NCBI RefSeq assembly: GCF_000717245.1
Contig: NZ_JNYQ01000015.1
Location: 1-64,000, forward strand
Source: Kitasatospora papulosa
Lineage (GTDB): Bacteria > Actinomycetota > Actinomycetes > Streptomycetales > Streptomycetaceae
Reading direction: 5' to 3'
Length of the DNA stretch: 64,000 nucleotides
The translations under genes and the position numbers were made by a program. Positions 1 to 8,466 of this stretch are shown here, piece by piece. The first letter of the stretch is position 1. Each line of letters opens with the position of its first letter. The notes beneath the pieces are model-generated. The model ran no database searches, was not told the origin of the DNA, and saw only the letters and a program-made list of their open reading frames with translations.

Positions 1-1
1 G

Positions 2-475
2 GAGTTCAAGTGCTGTCCGCCGATTCGTGAGGCGGTCAATCAGGACGCGTTGTGGGCGGGGCTGGCGGACGGCACGATCGACTGTGTCGTCTCCGATCAC
101 TCGCCGTGCACCACGGACCTGAAGACCCCTGACTTCGCGTCCGCCTGGGGCGGTATCTCCTCCCTCCAGCTGGGGCTTCCGGCGATGTGGACGGAGGCGC
201 GTCGTCGTGGTCACAGCCTGGAGGATGTGGTGCGTTGGATGTCGGCGGGTCCGGCGGCTCTGGCCGGGCTGGGACGGAAGGGTGCGATCGAGGCGGGGCG
301 GGACGCGGACTTCGTGGTCCTGGCTCCCGAGGAGAGCTTCACGGTCGATCCGGCCGGGCTCCAGCACCGCAACCAGGTCACCGCTTATGCGGGGAAGACC
401 CTGCACGGTGTCGTCAGGTCCACCTGGTTGCGCGGGACGCGGATCGTGGCCGACGGGGTACTCGCCGAAGGCCCA
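2..475 (+). CDS. allB: Allantoinase, C-terminal part (5' end outside window)
   Basis: Hydrolyses allantoin to allantoate in purine degradation. The frame is open from base 2. It shows FKCCPPIR, then VSDHSPC with the conserved metal/substrate-site Asp and His of amidohydrolases, then WGGISSLQ, and the closing beta-domain ending in WLRGTRIVADG. Family members normally stop a few residues after that point. Here the frame has no stop and runs on to base 1270 through sequence antisense to other genes. The recognisable allantoinase therefore ends near base 470, and the true stop appears lost. The tail would add about 260 spurious residues if translated. The catalytic core visible here looks intact, but activity with such a tail is uncertain. 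The identity is certain; the 3' boundary is inferred. Confidence 0.85.
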
Positions 476-1051
476 GGGAGGTACCGGCCCGTCGAGGGGC
501 CCGTCCGCCCCGGTGCGCGGGCGCAGTTCGTGACTGCGGTCCGCGTCCCAGAGGTGCCGGTGCAGGTCCAGGCGGAACCGCCGGTCCGGAGGGCGGTAGC
601 CGCTCGGGCCGTACCCGTGTCCGTGCGGTGCGAGGCCGTCCCACACCGTGAGGCTGATGCGCTGCCCGCCCTCCGCCCACGCGGGCGCGGTACGCACCAC
701 GAGACGTACAGGACGGGGATGCCCCGGTTCGTCGTACCTGGCGAGCGTGAGCGTCGTGCCGGTGCGGAGCAGTCCGTCGGGCGCGGTCCTGGGCATGTGC
801 CACCGCAACAGGTCCGGTGCCAGTCGGCGCAGGTCCGCCCGGAGACGGGCGGCCAGGTCACTGCCGTGGACACGTGCGACGGTACGCAGGTCGAGATCGA
901 CGTCGAATCCGGCGGCGGCGCAGGCCCCCGCCCAGTCGCCGGCGCGGCGCCGGGCCGTCGCGGTCCCGATCATGGAGGGCGGCACGGCGATCTCCCGCAC
1001 GCGCGGCCAGAAGGAAATGCGGGAATCCTGGAACGCGGTCGTGGTGAGCAT
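476..1051 (-). pseudogene. N-terminal fragment of an unidentified actinobacterial protein
   Basis: A minus-strand frame opens at ATG 1051 (MLTTTAFQDSRISFW) and reads as a believable protein rich in A, R and D, with blocks such as PPSMIGTATARRRAGDW and LAPDLLRWHMP, for about 190 codons. Near base 470 it runs into DNA that is allantoinase on the other strand. No stop follows before the window edge, because the frame lies codon-on-codon antisense to allB. I read it as a 5' fragment of a longer gene cut off at the allB junction. I do not recognise a function. It resembles Streptomyces conserved hypothetical proteins that begin with a similar ATARRxAGDW segment, from memory only. The break position is approximate. 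Confidence 0.5.
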
Positions 1052-1181
1052 CAGCACTCACCTTGCGCGGTCAGGACCCCCAATCTGCGGAAACCTCGAG
1101 TAGTCATCGGCGGGAGCGTAGCCCGCCCGGGCGCCGGGGGCCACGTCTTTTTCCGGCGGCGGGCGGGTAGGCCGAGCGGTG

Positions 1182-2252
1182 TCACTCGAAGAACTTCAGG
1201 CTCCAGCCGGTGCTGGTGTTCGAGCCGGGGACGTTGGCCCTGCTGTACGTGGTGCCGCCCCACCAGGTGAACGTGCCGGTGTACCAGTAACGGTTCGCCC
1301 ACGAGTACGGAGTCCCCTTGGCGACCGCGTGGAACATGAGGGGGAAGCGCGGGCCGGCCGGCGGGCTCGTCCCGATGTCGCCGTCGAGCAGGACGAAGCT
1401 GTGGTGGCCGGGGCCGTCGACGTACAGGGTGGGGTCCCAGCCGGACATCATCGTCGCGCGGGAGGAGCCGAAGAGGCAGCCGTTCGACTTGTACCAGTCC
1501 CATACGTACGTGGGGTCGCCGCCGGCCCGGAGCCGCAGATCGGCCAGGCAGTACTGGTCGCTCCAGCTGCCGTTTGCGCTGTACACGATGTGCAGCTGCC
1601 CGTTCGGGTCCTTGATCGCCTCGGGTGCCTCGTTGATGAACGGGTTGCCGACGACCCGTTCCCAGCTCTCGCGTGGCTGCGAGATCACGTACCGCGCGCC
1701 GGTCGGCGTCCTCGGGCCGCTCATCCGGCTGATGTAGAGGTTCTGCTCGACGTTCGTGTCGCCCGCCCAGCCGGACCAGACGAACCAGCGCTGCCCGTTG
1801 AAGGTGAACAGGGTGCCGTCGATGGCCCACTTGTCGTCGGCCAGCGCGAGCTTCGACTCCCCGGTGTATCCGCTGTCCGGTGCGGCCGAGTCGATGACGT
1901 ACATCCGGTGGGCGGCGCCCCGGCCGGCCGAGAAGTAGATGTAGTAGCGGCCGCCGTCCCGCACGATCTCCGGGGCCCAGACCTCGCCGAGGCCGCGGGC
2001 GTCCGACCAGACCTGGCGGGCCGGTGCGGAGGCCAGGCCCGCCGTCGACGAAGCCTGCCGCACGGCTATGCCGCCCCCGGTCGACTGCACCGAGATGTAG
2101 GTGCCGCCGACGCGCAGGACGCTGGGATCCGCGGCCTGCATACCGGTACGGTCCGCCCGCGCGGTCCCGGCGGAGACGAGACACATCGCGGCGGCGAGCA
2201 GGACGGAGAGAGCGAACGCGGCGATACCGGAAAGGTGACGAGGAAGCTTCAT
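1182..2252 (-). CDS. Secreted GH43 arabinofuranosidase/arabinanase-like enzyme
   Basis: A 356-residue exported glycosidase that probably trims alpha-1,5-L-arabinan side chains of pectin or hemicellulose outside the cell. The start is ATG 2252 (MKLPRHLSG), 7 nt after GGAG. An ATG one codon upstream is also possible, and longer starts have no ribosome site. Residues 1 to about 33 form a signal peptide ending in GTARA. The GH43 catalytic triad is visible: base Asp in QAADPSV, pKa-modulating Asp in WAIDGTLF, and acid Glu in INEAPEAIKD. There is no carbohydrate-binding module. The fold and spacing resemble Streptomyces exo-1,5-alpha-L-arabinofuranosidases; the exact substrate is inferred. The pectate lyase 2 kb away and a LacI-type operator upstream support a plant-cell-wall role. 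Confidence 0.85.
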   Translation of the reverse strand: MKLPRHLSGIAAFALSVLLAAAMCLVSAGTARADRTGMQAADPSVLRVGGTYISVQSTGGGIAVRQASSTAGLASAPARQVWSDARGLGEVWAPEIVRDGGRYYIYFSAGRGAAHRMYVIDSAAPDSGYTGESKLALADDKWAIDGTLFTFNGQRWFVWSGWAGDTNVEQNLYISRMSGPRTPTGARYVISQPRESWERVVGNPFINEAPEAIKDPNGQLHIVYSANGSWSDQYCLADLRLRAGGDPTYVWDWYKSNGCLFGSSRATMMSGWDPTLYVDGPGHHSFVLLDGDIGTSPPAGPRFPLMFHAVAKGTPYSWANRYWYTGTFTWWGGTTYSRANVPGSNTSTGWSLKFFE

Positions 2253-2406
2253 CATCCCGCTCCATGGTCGGCCTCCGCGCCGCGCCGCGGCAACCGGGGG
2301 AGCGGTTGCCGGCACGCGGGCAGGGCTGGTCAGGGCCATGCCGGCGAGGGACGCGGGGATGACGGGCGGTCATGTCCCCGCCTCCGCACCGACATGTACA
2401 TCGATG

Positions 2407-2451
2407 AAAAGAGCGCTCTCACAGCATCACGAGTGGATCTGCCCATGTCAA
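2407..2451 (-). promoter_or_regulatory. GH43 promoter with LacI-family operator
   Basis: On the minus strand a -35 TTGACA (2446-2451) is followed after 17 bp by a weak -10 GATGCT (2423-2428). Immediately downstream lies the palindrome AGAGCGCTCT (2410-2419) inside TGTGAGAGCGCTCTTTT. A central CG-containing GAGCGCTC palindrome is the classic LacI/GalR-family operator in Streptomyces. Its position over the transcription start would block initiation until an inducing sugar releases the repressor. The repressor gene is not in the window. Confidence 0.6.
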
Positions 2452-2645
2452 TATCGAGGTGCCGTCGAGGACGGCCCGAGCGTCTCGCCCCCCCCGGAGG
2501 CCGGTGGCCCTCGGCACGGCTGCACGCGCCGGGGGCATGGATCCCTGCCCCCGGCCCGCCTGTGCGGCCCGGTCCTCCGTGGGCTGCGCGTGAACGCACA
2601 TGATGGGGGCCCGCTCGGTTCACCGACACCCCCGAAGGACGACCC

Positions 2646-3854
2646 ATGGCCGAGGAAAACGTGCCCGCCGACGAACTGCCGTTGTCCGGCATCACCGTCG
2701 TGAGCATCGAACAGGCGGTGGCCGCCCCCTTCGCCACCCGCCAGCTCGCCGATCTCGGAGCCCGGGTGATCAAGGTGGAGCGTCCGGGCGGCGGCGACTT
2801 CGCCCGCCGGTACGACACCACGGTGCACGGCCAGTCCAGCTACTTCGTCTGGCTGAACCGCTCCAAGGAGTCCCTGACGCTCGACCTGAAGACCGGGCGG
2901 GGGCGAGCAGTCCTGGAGGAACTCCTGGCGCGGGCCGACGTGTTCGTCCAGAACCTCGCGCCCGGTGCCGCCGCCCGCATGGGCCTGTCCGCCGACGACC
3001 TGGCGGAGCGGTACCCGACGCTGATCCCGTGCGCGGTCACCGGCTACGGATCGAGCGGGCCCTGGAAGGACCGGAAGGCCTACGACCTCCTGGTGCAGTG
3101 CCAGACCGGCCTGGTCTCCCTCACCGGCAGTGCCCGTGAGGCGGCCCGGGCCGGGGTGTCGGTCGCCGACATCGCGGCGGGCATGTACGCCTACAGCGGC
3201 ATCCTGACCGCGCTGTTCACGCGGGCCACCCGGGGCACCGTGCGCGCCGTGGAGGTCTCGCTGTTCGAGGCGCTCGCCGAGTGGATGGGACAGCCCGCCT
3301 ACTACACCGCCTACAGCGGTGCGCAGCCGCCGAGGGTCGGCACCCGGCACGCCACCATCGCCCCGTACGGCACCTACACCGCGGCCGACGGCAGGGACGT
3401 ACTGCTCTCCGTGCAGAACGAGCGCGAATGGGCCGCGCTCTGCGAGCGGTTCCTCGGTGATCCCGGCCTCACCGACGACCCGCGCTTCGCCACCGGACCG
3501 GCCCGGGTGAGCAACCGTGAGGAGGTCGACGCGCTCCTGGCCGGGCGGATCGCCGCATCCGGCAGCGGCGAGGTGACGGCGCTTCTCGATGCCATCGGCA
3601 TCGCCAACGCCCCCGTCAACGACGTGAAGCAGTTCCTGGAACATCCCGTACTGGCCGCCCGTGACCGCTGGCGGGAGGTGGCCGTGCCCGGCGGAGCGAC
3701 GGTCGAAGCGCTGCTGCCGCCCGTCGACCTGGCGGGCACCACCCCGCGCATGGGTGCCGTCCCCGCGGCCGGCGAGCACACCGGACGGATCCTGGCCGAA
3801 CTCGGCTACACCGCAGGGCAGATCGGCGAACTGCGTGCCGACGGCGCCGTCTGA
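2646..3854 (+). CDS. CaiB/BaiF (class III) CoA-transferase
   Basis: A 402-residue family III CoA-transferase that moves CoA between carboxylic acids through an aspartyl-CoA thioester. It shows the family N-terminus (GITVVSIEQAVAAPFATRQLADLGARV split over residues 16-42), then KVERPGGGDFARR, LNRSKESLTLDLK, and the likely catalytic Asp in RKAYDLLVQ (about residue 143), followed by GMYAYSGILTAL. Length is normal for the family. The start ATG 2646 follows GAAGGACGACCC. It sits alone between two plant-polymer enzymes, with no dedicated CoA-ligase, so the acid pair cannot be named. Mesaconyl/succinyl- or formyl-type donors are equally open. Confidence 0.85.
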   Translation: MAEENVPADELPLSGITVVSIEQAVAAPFATRQLADLGARVIKVERPGGGDFARRYDTTVHGQSSYFVWLNRSKESLTLDLKTGRGRAVLEELLARADVFVQNLAPGAAARMGLSADDLAERYPTLIPCAVTGYGSSGPWKDRKAYDLLVQCQTGLVSLTGSAREAARAGVSVADIAAGMYAYSGILTALFTRATRGTVRAVEVSLFEALAEWMGQPAYYTAYSGAQPPRVGTRHATIAPYGTYTAADGRDVLLSVQNEREWAALCERFLGDPGLTDDPRFATGPARVSNREEVDALLAGRIAASGSGEVTALLDAIGIANAPVNDVKQFLEHPVLAARDRWREVAVPGGATVEALLPPVDLAGTTPRMGAVPAAGEHTGRILAELGYTAGQIGELRADGAV

Positions 3855-3901
3855 CTTTCGATGAGAGGGCAGGAGCGCGGCGGGAGTGCTGCCTCGAATG
3901 T

Positions 3902-3921
3902 CTCAAGTCCACTGACTTGAG
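3902..3921. repeat. Inverted repeat, operator or terminator
   Basis: CTCAAGT (3902-3908) and ACTTGAG (3915-3921) form a perfect 7-bp inverted repeat around CCACTG, 45 bp after the CoA-transferase stop. The arms are AT-richer than the surroundings and no U-run follows, so a GntR- or IclR-type operator is as likely as a terminator. Confidence 0.4.
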
Positions 3922-3978
3922 CGGGTGTTGCCGTTAGTGCGCCGGGCGGGGTCCCGGATTTCATCTCTGTCATGAACC

Positions 3979-4028
3979 TTGTCAGTCCGGCGACGGGCCC
4001 TCTATTGTCGCGGACAGAAAGCGCTTTC
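3979..4028 (+). promoter_or_regulatory. Pectate lyase promoter with LacI-type palindrome
   Basis: TTGTCA (3979-3984), an 18-bp spacer and TATTGT (4003-4008) make a reasonable housekeeping promoter. The perfect 12-bp palindrome GAAAGCGCTTTC (4017-4028) covers the expected start site. It shares the AGCGCT core with the GH43 operator and suggests LacI-family control. This would leave an untranslated leader of about 330 nt (roughly 4017-4354), in which I see no clear structure or credible gene. Confidence 0.5.
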
Positions 4029-4354
4029 CCCTTCTGGGTCCCGTCCGGTGGAAGCGTTCGTCCGCGACGGCCGTCGCGACGAACGCGCGTGAGCCGCCAC
4101 CTGATCGGCCCAGGGCTTCACCGGGAGGCCGGCCCCACCGGCGGACGACGGTGCACCACACCTGTCCGCACCGGGCCCGGCCGCCTCGCTCGTCCCGGGA
4201 CCGGCGGAGACCGCCGCCCCGACCGCTCGGAACGAACATGCACCACCGGCCGACGAGTGCTGCCCGGCGTCAAGCCGACAGCCCCGCCGGTTCGCCGTTG
4301 CGACCGCGGCATGGAGCAGCACCACAGCATGTGAACACGAATGGGGACACCAAC

Positions 4355-5902
4355 ATGAGACGACCAGTCGCGCTGCGACTCAACGCCGCTCTGGCCACGC
4401 TGGCCGTGGCGGCCGCGACCGGCGTGGTGCTGTCGATGCCCGAGGCGGCGTCGGCGGCGGCGACCGGGAGTGCCACCGGATACGCGACCCAGAACGGCGG
4501 GACCACCGGCGGCGCCGGCGGGACGACCGTGCGGGCCACCACGGGTACCGCGATCCACACGGCCCTGTGCAACCGGGCCAGCAGCAGCACCCCGATCACC
4601 ATCCAGGTCGAGGGCACGATCAACCACGGCAACACCGCCAAGGTGTCCGGGAACAGCTGCAACACCGCAGCCGGTGTGATCGAGCTCAAGCAGATCAGCA
4701 ACGTCACGCTCGTCGGCGTCGGCAGCGGTGCCGTCTTCGACCAGCTGGGCATCCACATCCGTGAGTCCAGCAACATCATCATCCAGAACGTGACCGTCAA
4801 GAACGTCAAGAAGTCCGGCTCGCCCACGTCCAACGGCGGTGACGCCATCGGCATGGAGAGCGACGTCCGCAACGTCTGGGTCGACCACACGACTCTCGAG
4901 GCCTCGGGCGGCGAGTCGGAGGGCTACGACGGCCTCTTCGACATGAAGGACAACACCCAGTACGTCACGCTGTCCTACAGCACCCTGCGCAACTCCGGCC
5001 GTGGCGGCCTGGTCGGTTCCAGTGAGACCGAGCTCTCGAACGGCTACATCACGTACCACCACAACCTGTACGAGAACATCGACTCGCGGGCGCCCCTGCT
5101 GCGCGGCGGCATCGCCCACATCTACAACAACTACTACGTGAAGCTCAACGAGTCCGGAATCAACTCCCGGGCCGGAGCGCGGGCCAAGGTCGACAACAAC
5201 TACTTCAAGAACTCCAAGGACGTCCTGGGCACGTTCTACACGAACGCGGCCGGATACTGGCAGGTCGGCGGCAACACGTTCGACAACGTGACCTGGTCCG
5301 CCAAGGGCAGCGAGAACAACCCGGCCGGTCCCGACCCGAAGTCCAACACCACCGTCAGCATCCCCTACTCCTACAGCCTGGACAACGCGAGCTGCGTCCC
5401 GGCGATCGTGGCTGCGACCGCGGGTGCCAACAAGGGCCTGAAGGTGTCGGACGGCAGCTGCTCGCCGACGACGCCCACCCCCACGCCGGACCCCACGGAC
5501 CCGACGCCGGATCCGACGGACCCCACCCAGCCCGGCGGCACCAACCTCAGCATCGGGGCCGGATCCGACGGCTCCAGCAAGGCGAGCGGATCCAGCTACG
5601 GAAACGTGCGTGACGGTGACATGAGCACCTTCTGGTCGCCGGCCGGATCGACGGGTTCCATCTCGATCAAGTGGGGGACCGCCACGTCCGTGTCGAAGGT
5701 CAACATCCGTGAGGCCTCCGGTTCCACCGGTGCCATCGGGGCCTGGAAGGTCGTCAACGGTGACACCGGCGCGGTTCTCACCTCCGGGACCAGGGCCGGT
5801 GCCATCACCGTGCCCAAGACCTCGCTGAAGAAGATCACCTTCGAGATCACCGGTTCGTCCGGGACACCGAAGGTCGCCGAGTTCGAGACGTACGCCGGAT
5901 AG
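4355..5902 (+). CDS. Secreted pectate lyase (PL1) with C-terminal binding domain
   Basis: A 515-residue exported enzyme that cleaves polygalacturonate by beta-elimination. The start ATG 4355 (MRRPVALRLN) is chosen because a signal peptide ending in EAASA follows directly. Residues about 35-365 form the right-handed parallel beta-helix with stacked Asn/Val ladders (IIIQNVTVKNVKK). PL1 signatures are the calcium-site segment VWVDHTTL and the catalytic Arg in SRAPLLRGG. A low-complexity TPTPDPTDPTPDPTDP linker (about residues 370-392) leads to a roughly 125-residue beta-sandwich module (NLSIGAGSDGSS to FETYAG) resembling discoidin/CBM-type binding domains. The gene is monocistronic, with a promoter and LacI-type palindrome upstream and a strong hairpin after it. 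Confidence 0.93.
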   Translation: MRRPVALRLNAALATLAVAAATGVVLSMPEAASAAATGSATGYATQNGGTTGGAGGTTVRATTGTAIHTALCNRASSSTPITIQVEGTINHGNTAKVSGNSCNTAAGVIELKQISNVTLVGVGSGAVFDQLGIHIRESSNIIIQNVTVKNVKKSGSPTSNGGDAIGMESDVRNVWVDHTTLEASGGESEGYDGLFDMKDNTQYVTLSYSTLRNSGRGGLVGSSETELSNGYITYHHNLYENIDSRAPLLRGGIAHIYNNYYVKLNESGINSRAGARAKVDNNYFKNSKDVLGTFYTNAAGYWQVGGNTFDNVTWSAKGSENNPAGPDPKSNTTVSIPYSYSLDNASCVPAIVAATAGANKGLKVSDGSCSPTTPTPTPDPTDPTPDPTDPTQPGGTNLSIGAGSDGSSKASGSSYGNVRDGDMSTFWSPAGSTGSISIKWGTATSVSKVNIREASGSTGAIGAWKVVNGDTGAVLTSGTRAGAITVPKTSLKKITFEITGSSGTPKVAEFETYAG

Positions 5903-5986
5903 CGGCACGGCCCCGGCGCCCGTCCGGAGCCGTGCCGGAGCACCGGGCAGCCACGCGGGGCCGGTTTCCCGCCGCTGAACGCCCCG

Positions 5987-6018
5987 ATCGGGGGCCGTCG
6001 GACGCGACGGCCCCCGAT
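5987..6018 (+). terminator. Terminator hairpin after pectate lyase
   Basis: A perfect 14-bp stem (5987-6000 pairing 6005-6018) with a GACG loop. It lies in the 320-bp gap before the next gene, which otherwise holds nothing recognisable. Confidence 0.8.
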
Positions 6019-6222
6019 TCGGTGTTTCCGCGGCCCGCGTCCGGGGTCCCGGCGGGCGACACCACGTGGCCGCGAGGCTTCGGTGCCATCATGACCATCG
6101 AGTCCCTGGCGCGGCTCGGGGCGTACCCGAGCCGGGTCAGTCACCCGCCGCCCCGGGCGTGGGGGCGCGTCGGCCGGCCGGCGCGGCGCCGGCGCCCGAC
6201 CTCACCCCTCCCGGAGCACCCC

Positions 6223-7440
6223 TTGAGCAGCGACACCGGCCACACCCTCGACGTGCAGGCGATCCGTTCCTGCTTCCCGGCGCTGAAGGCGGGAACCGCC
6301 CGCTTCGACGCGCCGGGCGGCACCCAGACGCCGCAGCAGGTCGTCGACGCGATCGCCGAAGCCCTCACCCGTCCCCTGGCGAACCGGGGCGTCCTCACGG
6401 AGGCCGCGCGCAACGCCGAGACGATCGTGGCCGACGCACGGTCGGCCCTGGCCGATCTGCTCGGCTCGGAGGCAGGCTCGGTGGTGTTCGGGCGCAGCGC
6501 CACCCAGCTCGTCTACGACCTGGCGCGCACCATGGCCAAGGACTGGGGACCGGGGGACGAAGTGGTGGTGTCCCGGCTCGACCACGACTCCAACATACGG
6601 CCCTGGGTGCAGGCCGCCGAGGCCGTGGGAGCGACGGTCCGGTGGGCCGATTTCGACCCCGGAACGGGTGAGCTCGACGCCGCACACCTCGAAGCCGTAC
6701 TGTCCGGCCGCACCCGGCTCGTGGCCGTCACCGCGGCCTCCAACCTGATCGGCACCTGCCCCGACATCCCCGCCCTCGCCGCCCTGGTGCACGGCGCCGG
6801 CGCGCTTCTCCACGTCGACGCGGTGCACTACGCCTCGCACGCCACGGTCGATCTCACCGCCCTCGGCGCGGACACCCTGGTCTGCTCGCCGTACAAATTC
6901 CTCGGACCGCATCTCGGCGTGCTGACCGGGCGGCGGGAACTGCTCCACAGCCTCCGTCCGGACAAGCTGCTGCCCTCCAGCGACGCCGTGCCCGAGCGCT
7001 TCGAACTCGGCACGCTGCCCTACGAGTTGCTGGCGGGTGCGACGGCGGCGGTGGACTTCCTCGCCGGGCTCGCCCCGGGCGCCGGCAGCAGGCGGGAGCG
7101 TCTGGTCCGGGCGTTCACGGCGCTCGCCTCGCACGAGGACCGGCTGCACGGCCGCATCGAGGAAGGACTGGCCGGGCTGGACGGCGTCACCGTGTACTCC
7201 CGTGCGGCACGGCGTACCCCGACCACGCTGTTCACGGTGGCGGGCCGGGACTCGGGGGAGGTCTCCCGGCACCTGGCCGAACGCGGAGTGGACGCACCGG
7301 CCGGGTCGTTCTACGCCCTGGAGGCGTCCCGCCGGCTCGGACTGGGGGACGAGGGCGGCGTACGGGTCGGCCTCGCGCCCTACACCTGCGACGAGGACGT
7401 CGACCGGCTGCTGAACGCGCTCGACACGCCCCGCGGCTGA
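6223..7440 (+). CDS. Cysteine desulfurase-like PLP protein (class V aminotransferase fold)
   Basis: A 405-residue PLP enzyme of the SufS/NifS-like group sometimes called the VC1184 family. TTG 6223 is chosen because GGAG lies 7 nt upstream and the conserved region (VQAIRSCFPAL) begins just after it. Longer reading of the frame to 5932 would cross the terminator of the previous gene. Visible features are RFDAPGGTQ, the PLP-binding lysine in CSPYKFLGPHLG, and the cofactor Asp/His in LLHVDAVHYASH. The usual active-site loop cysteine of true desulfurases is not evident, so the substrate is unclear. There is no suf or isc neighbour, and a perfect bidirectional terminator follows. It may act on another amino acid. 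Confidence 0.8.
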   Translation: MSSDTGHTLDVQAIRSCFPALKAGTARFDAPGGTQTPQQVVDAIAEALTRPLANRGVLTEAARNAETIVADARSALADLLGSEAGSVVFGRSATQLVYDLARTMAKDWGPGDEVVVSRLDHDSNIRPWVQAAEAVGATVRWADFDPGTGELDAAHLEAVLSGRTRLVAVTAASNLIGTCPDIPALAALVHGAGALLHVDAVHYASHATVDLTALGADTLVCSPYKFLGPHLGVLTGRRELLHSLRPDKLLPSSDAVPERFELGTLPYELLAGATAAVDFLAGLAPGAGSRRERLVRAFTALASHEDRLHGRIEEGLAGLDGVTVYSRAARRTPTTLFTVAGRDSGEVSRHLAERGVDAPAGSFYALEASRRLGLGDEGGVRVGLAPYTCDEDVDRLLNALDTPRG

Positions 7441-7460
7441 CGCGGCGGAACGCCCTCGGG

Positions 7461-7502
7461 GCGCTGCCTCCCCCCGCGGCCCGACGCGGGGGGAGGCAGC
7501 GC
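7461..7502. terminator. Bidirectional terminator
   Basis: A perfect 18-bp inverted repeat (7461-7478 with 7485-7502, 6-nt loop) lies between the convergent desulfurase-like and IclR genes, so it should serve both. Confidence 0.85.
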
Positions 7503-7561
7503 CGGTCCGGGACGCAGGACGCGGCGGGTCGGCGCCGGTCGGGTGCACCGGAGGTGATGGG

Positions 7562-8350
7562 TCAGCGCCAGTCGGGGGCGCCGGAGGCGGGGGACAGGGC
7601 GCTCTCGATCTTCGTGCGGATCTCCCGCATCACCGCCACGACCCGCCTCTCGTGCTCCTCGCCGAGCCGCGCCACCGGCACCGAGCAGCTGATGGCGTCG
7701 ACGGCCGGTGTGTCGTACCGCAGGGCGAAGCCGAAACCCGCGATGCCCGTCACCGTCTCCTCGCGGTCGATCGAGTAGCCGCGCTCGCGCACCCCGGCGA
7801 GATCGGCCAGCAGTGTGGCGCGTTCGGTGTGCGTGTTCTCCGTGCGGGGAGTCAGGGGCCCCTCCGGCAGAGGAAGTCGGTCATCGGGCCGCTCGGCGAG
7901 CAGGGCCTTACCGAGCGCCCCGGCGTGCGCCGGGATGCGGCGCCCCACCCTGCTGATGGTGCGCAGGTACTCGTGGGACTCACGCGTCGCCAGATACACG
8001 ACGTTCGAACCGTCGAGCCTGGCCAGATGGATCGTCTCGCCGAGCGCGTCCGAGGCCTCGTCGAGGTAGGGGCGCGCCGCGCGCACATGCGGGTCGCTGT
8101 CCAGATAACTCGTCCCCGTGTGCAGGGCGCGGATGCCGATGCCGTACAGGGAGCCGGTGGTGTCGGTGCGCACCCAGCCGCAGTCGACGAGGGTCCGCAG
8201 CAACTGGTACATGCTGCTGCGCGGTACGCCGAGCTCCTCGGCGAGTTCGTCCAGCCGGGCCGGCCGGTCGCCCCGGGAGGCGAGGAGTTCGAGCAGGGCG
8301 ACCGTGCGGGACGCCGACTTCACCCCACGGACCCCGCTGTTCTCCGGCAT
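7562..8350 (-). CDS. IclR-family transcriptional regulator
   Basis: A 262-residue regulator, probably the local repressor of the divergent GntP-glucarate dehydratase operon. The start ATG 8350 (MPENSGVRG) is preferred because the winged-HTH begins soon after (SASRTVALLELLASRG). A longer frame to 8422 would run over the divergent promoter. The N-terminal HTH (LDELAEELGVPRSSMYQLL, about residues 34-52) and the C-terminal effector domain (HLARLDGSNVVYLATRES, GALGKALLAE, and RGYSIDREETVTGIAGFG) are standard for the family. The likely ligand is a hexarate such as glucarate or galactarate, inferred only from the adjacent genes. Confidence 0.9.
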   Translation of the reverse strand: MPENSGVRGVKSASRTVALLELLASRGDRPARLDELAEELGVPRSSMYQLLRTLVDCGWVRTDTTGSLYGIGIRALHTGTSYLDSDPHVRAARPYLDEASDALGETIHLARLDGSNVVYLATRESHEYLRTISRVGRRIPAHAGALGKALLAERPDDRLPLPEGPLTPRTENTHTERATLLADLAGVRERGYSIDREETVTGIAGFGFALRYDTPAVDAISCSVPVARLGEEHERRVVAVMREIRTKIESALSPASGAPDWR

Positions 8351-8383
8351 CCGCCCATCGTAAATCCGCGCTGTCACACCCAT

Positions 8384-8446
8384 TGACCCTGTCGCGTTCA
8401 CCGCCCTAACCTCCGTTCTCATACATATACGCCATCTGCATATGAG
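8384..8446 (+). promoter_or_regulatory. gntP-gudD promoter with probable IclR site
   Basis: TTGACC (8384-8389), a 17-bp spacer and TAACCT (8407-8412) form a good promoter for the permease gene. CTCATA (8418-8423) and TATGAG (8441-8446) form an inverted repeat with 17 bp between the arms, and CATAT/ATATG nests within it. The repeat begins at the expected start site, so binding there could repress. Confidence 0.6.
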
Positions 8447-8466
8447 GATGAGATCGGGGAACTGGC

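Noticed and set aside
1179..2603. Long plus-strand frame of 474 codons opposite the GH43 gene
   Set aside because: It is the antisense shadow of a gene with signal peptide, catalytic motifs and operator; the shadow is Gly/Arg/Val-rich with no motif.
5465..5530. Short tandem repeat in the pectate lyase gene, considered as a DNA repeat or CRISPR-like element
   Set aside because: It encodes a Thr/Pro/Asp linker between catalytic and binding domains, which is ordinary in secreted enzymes.
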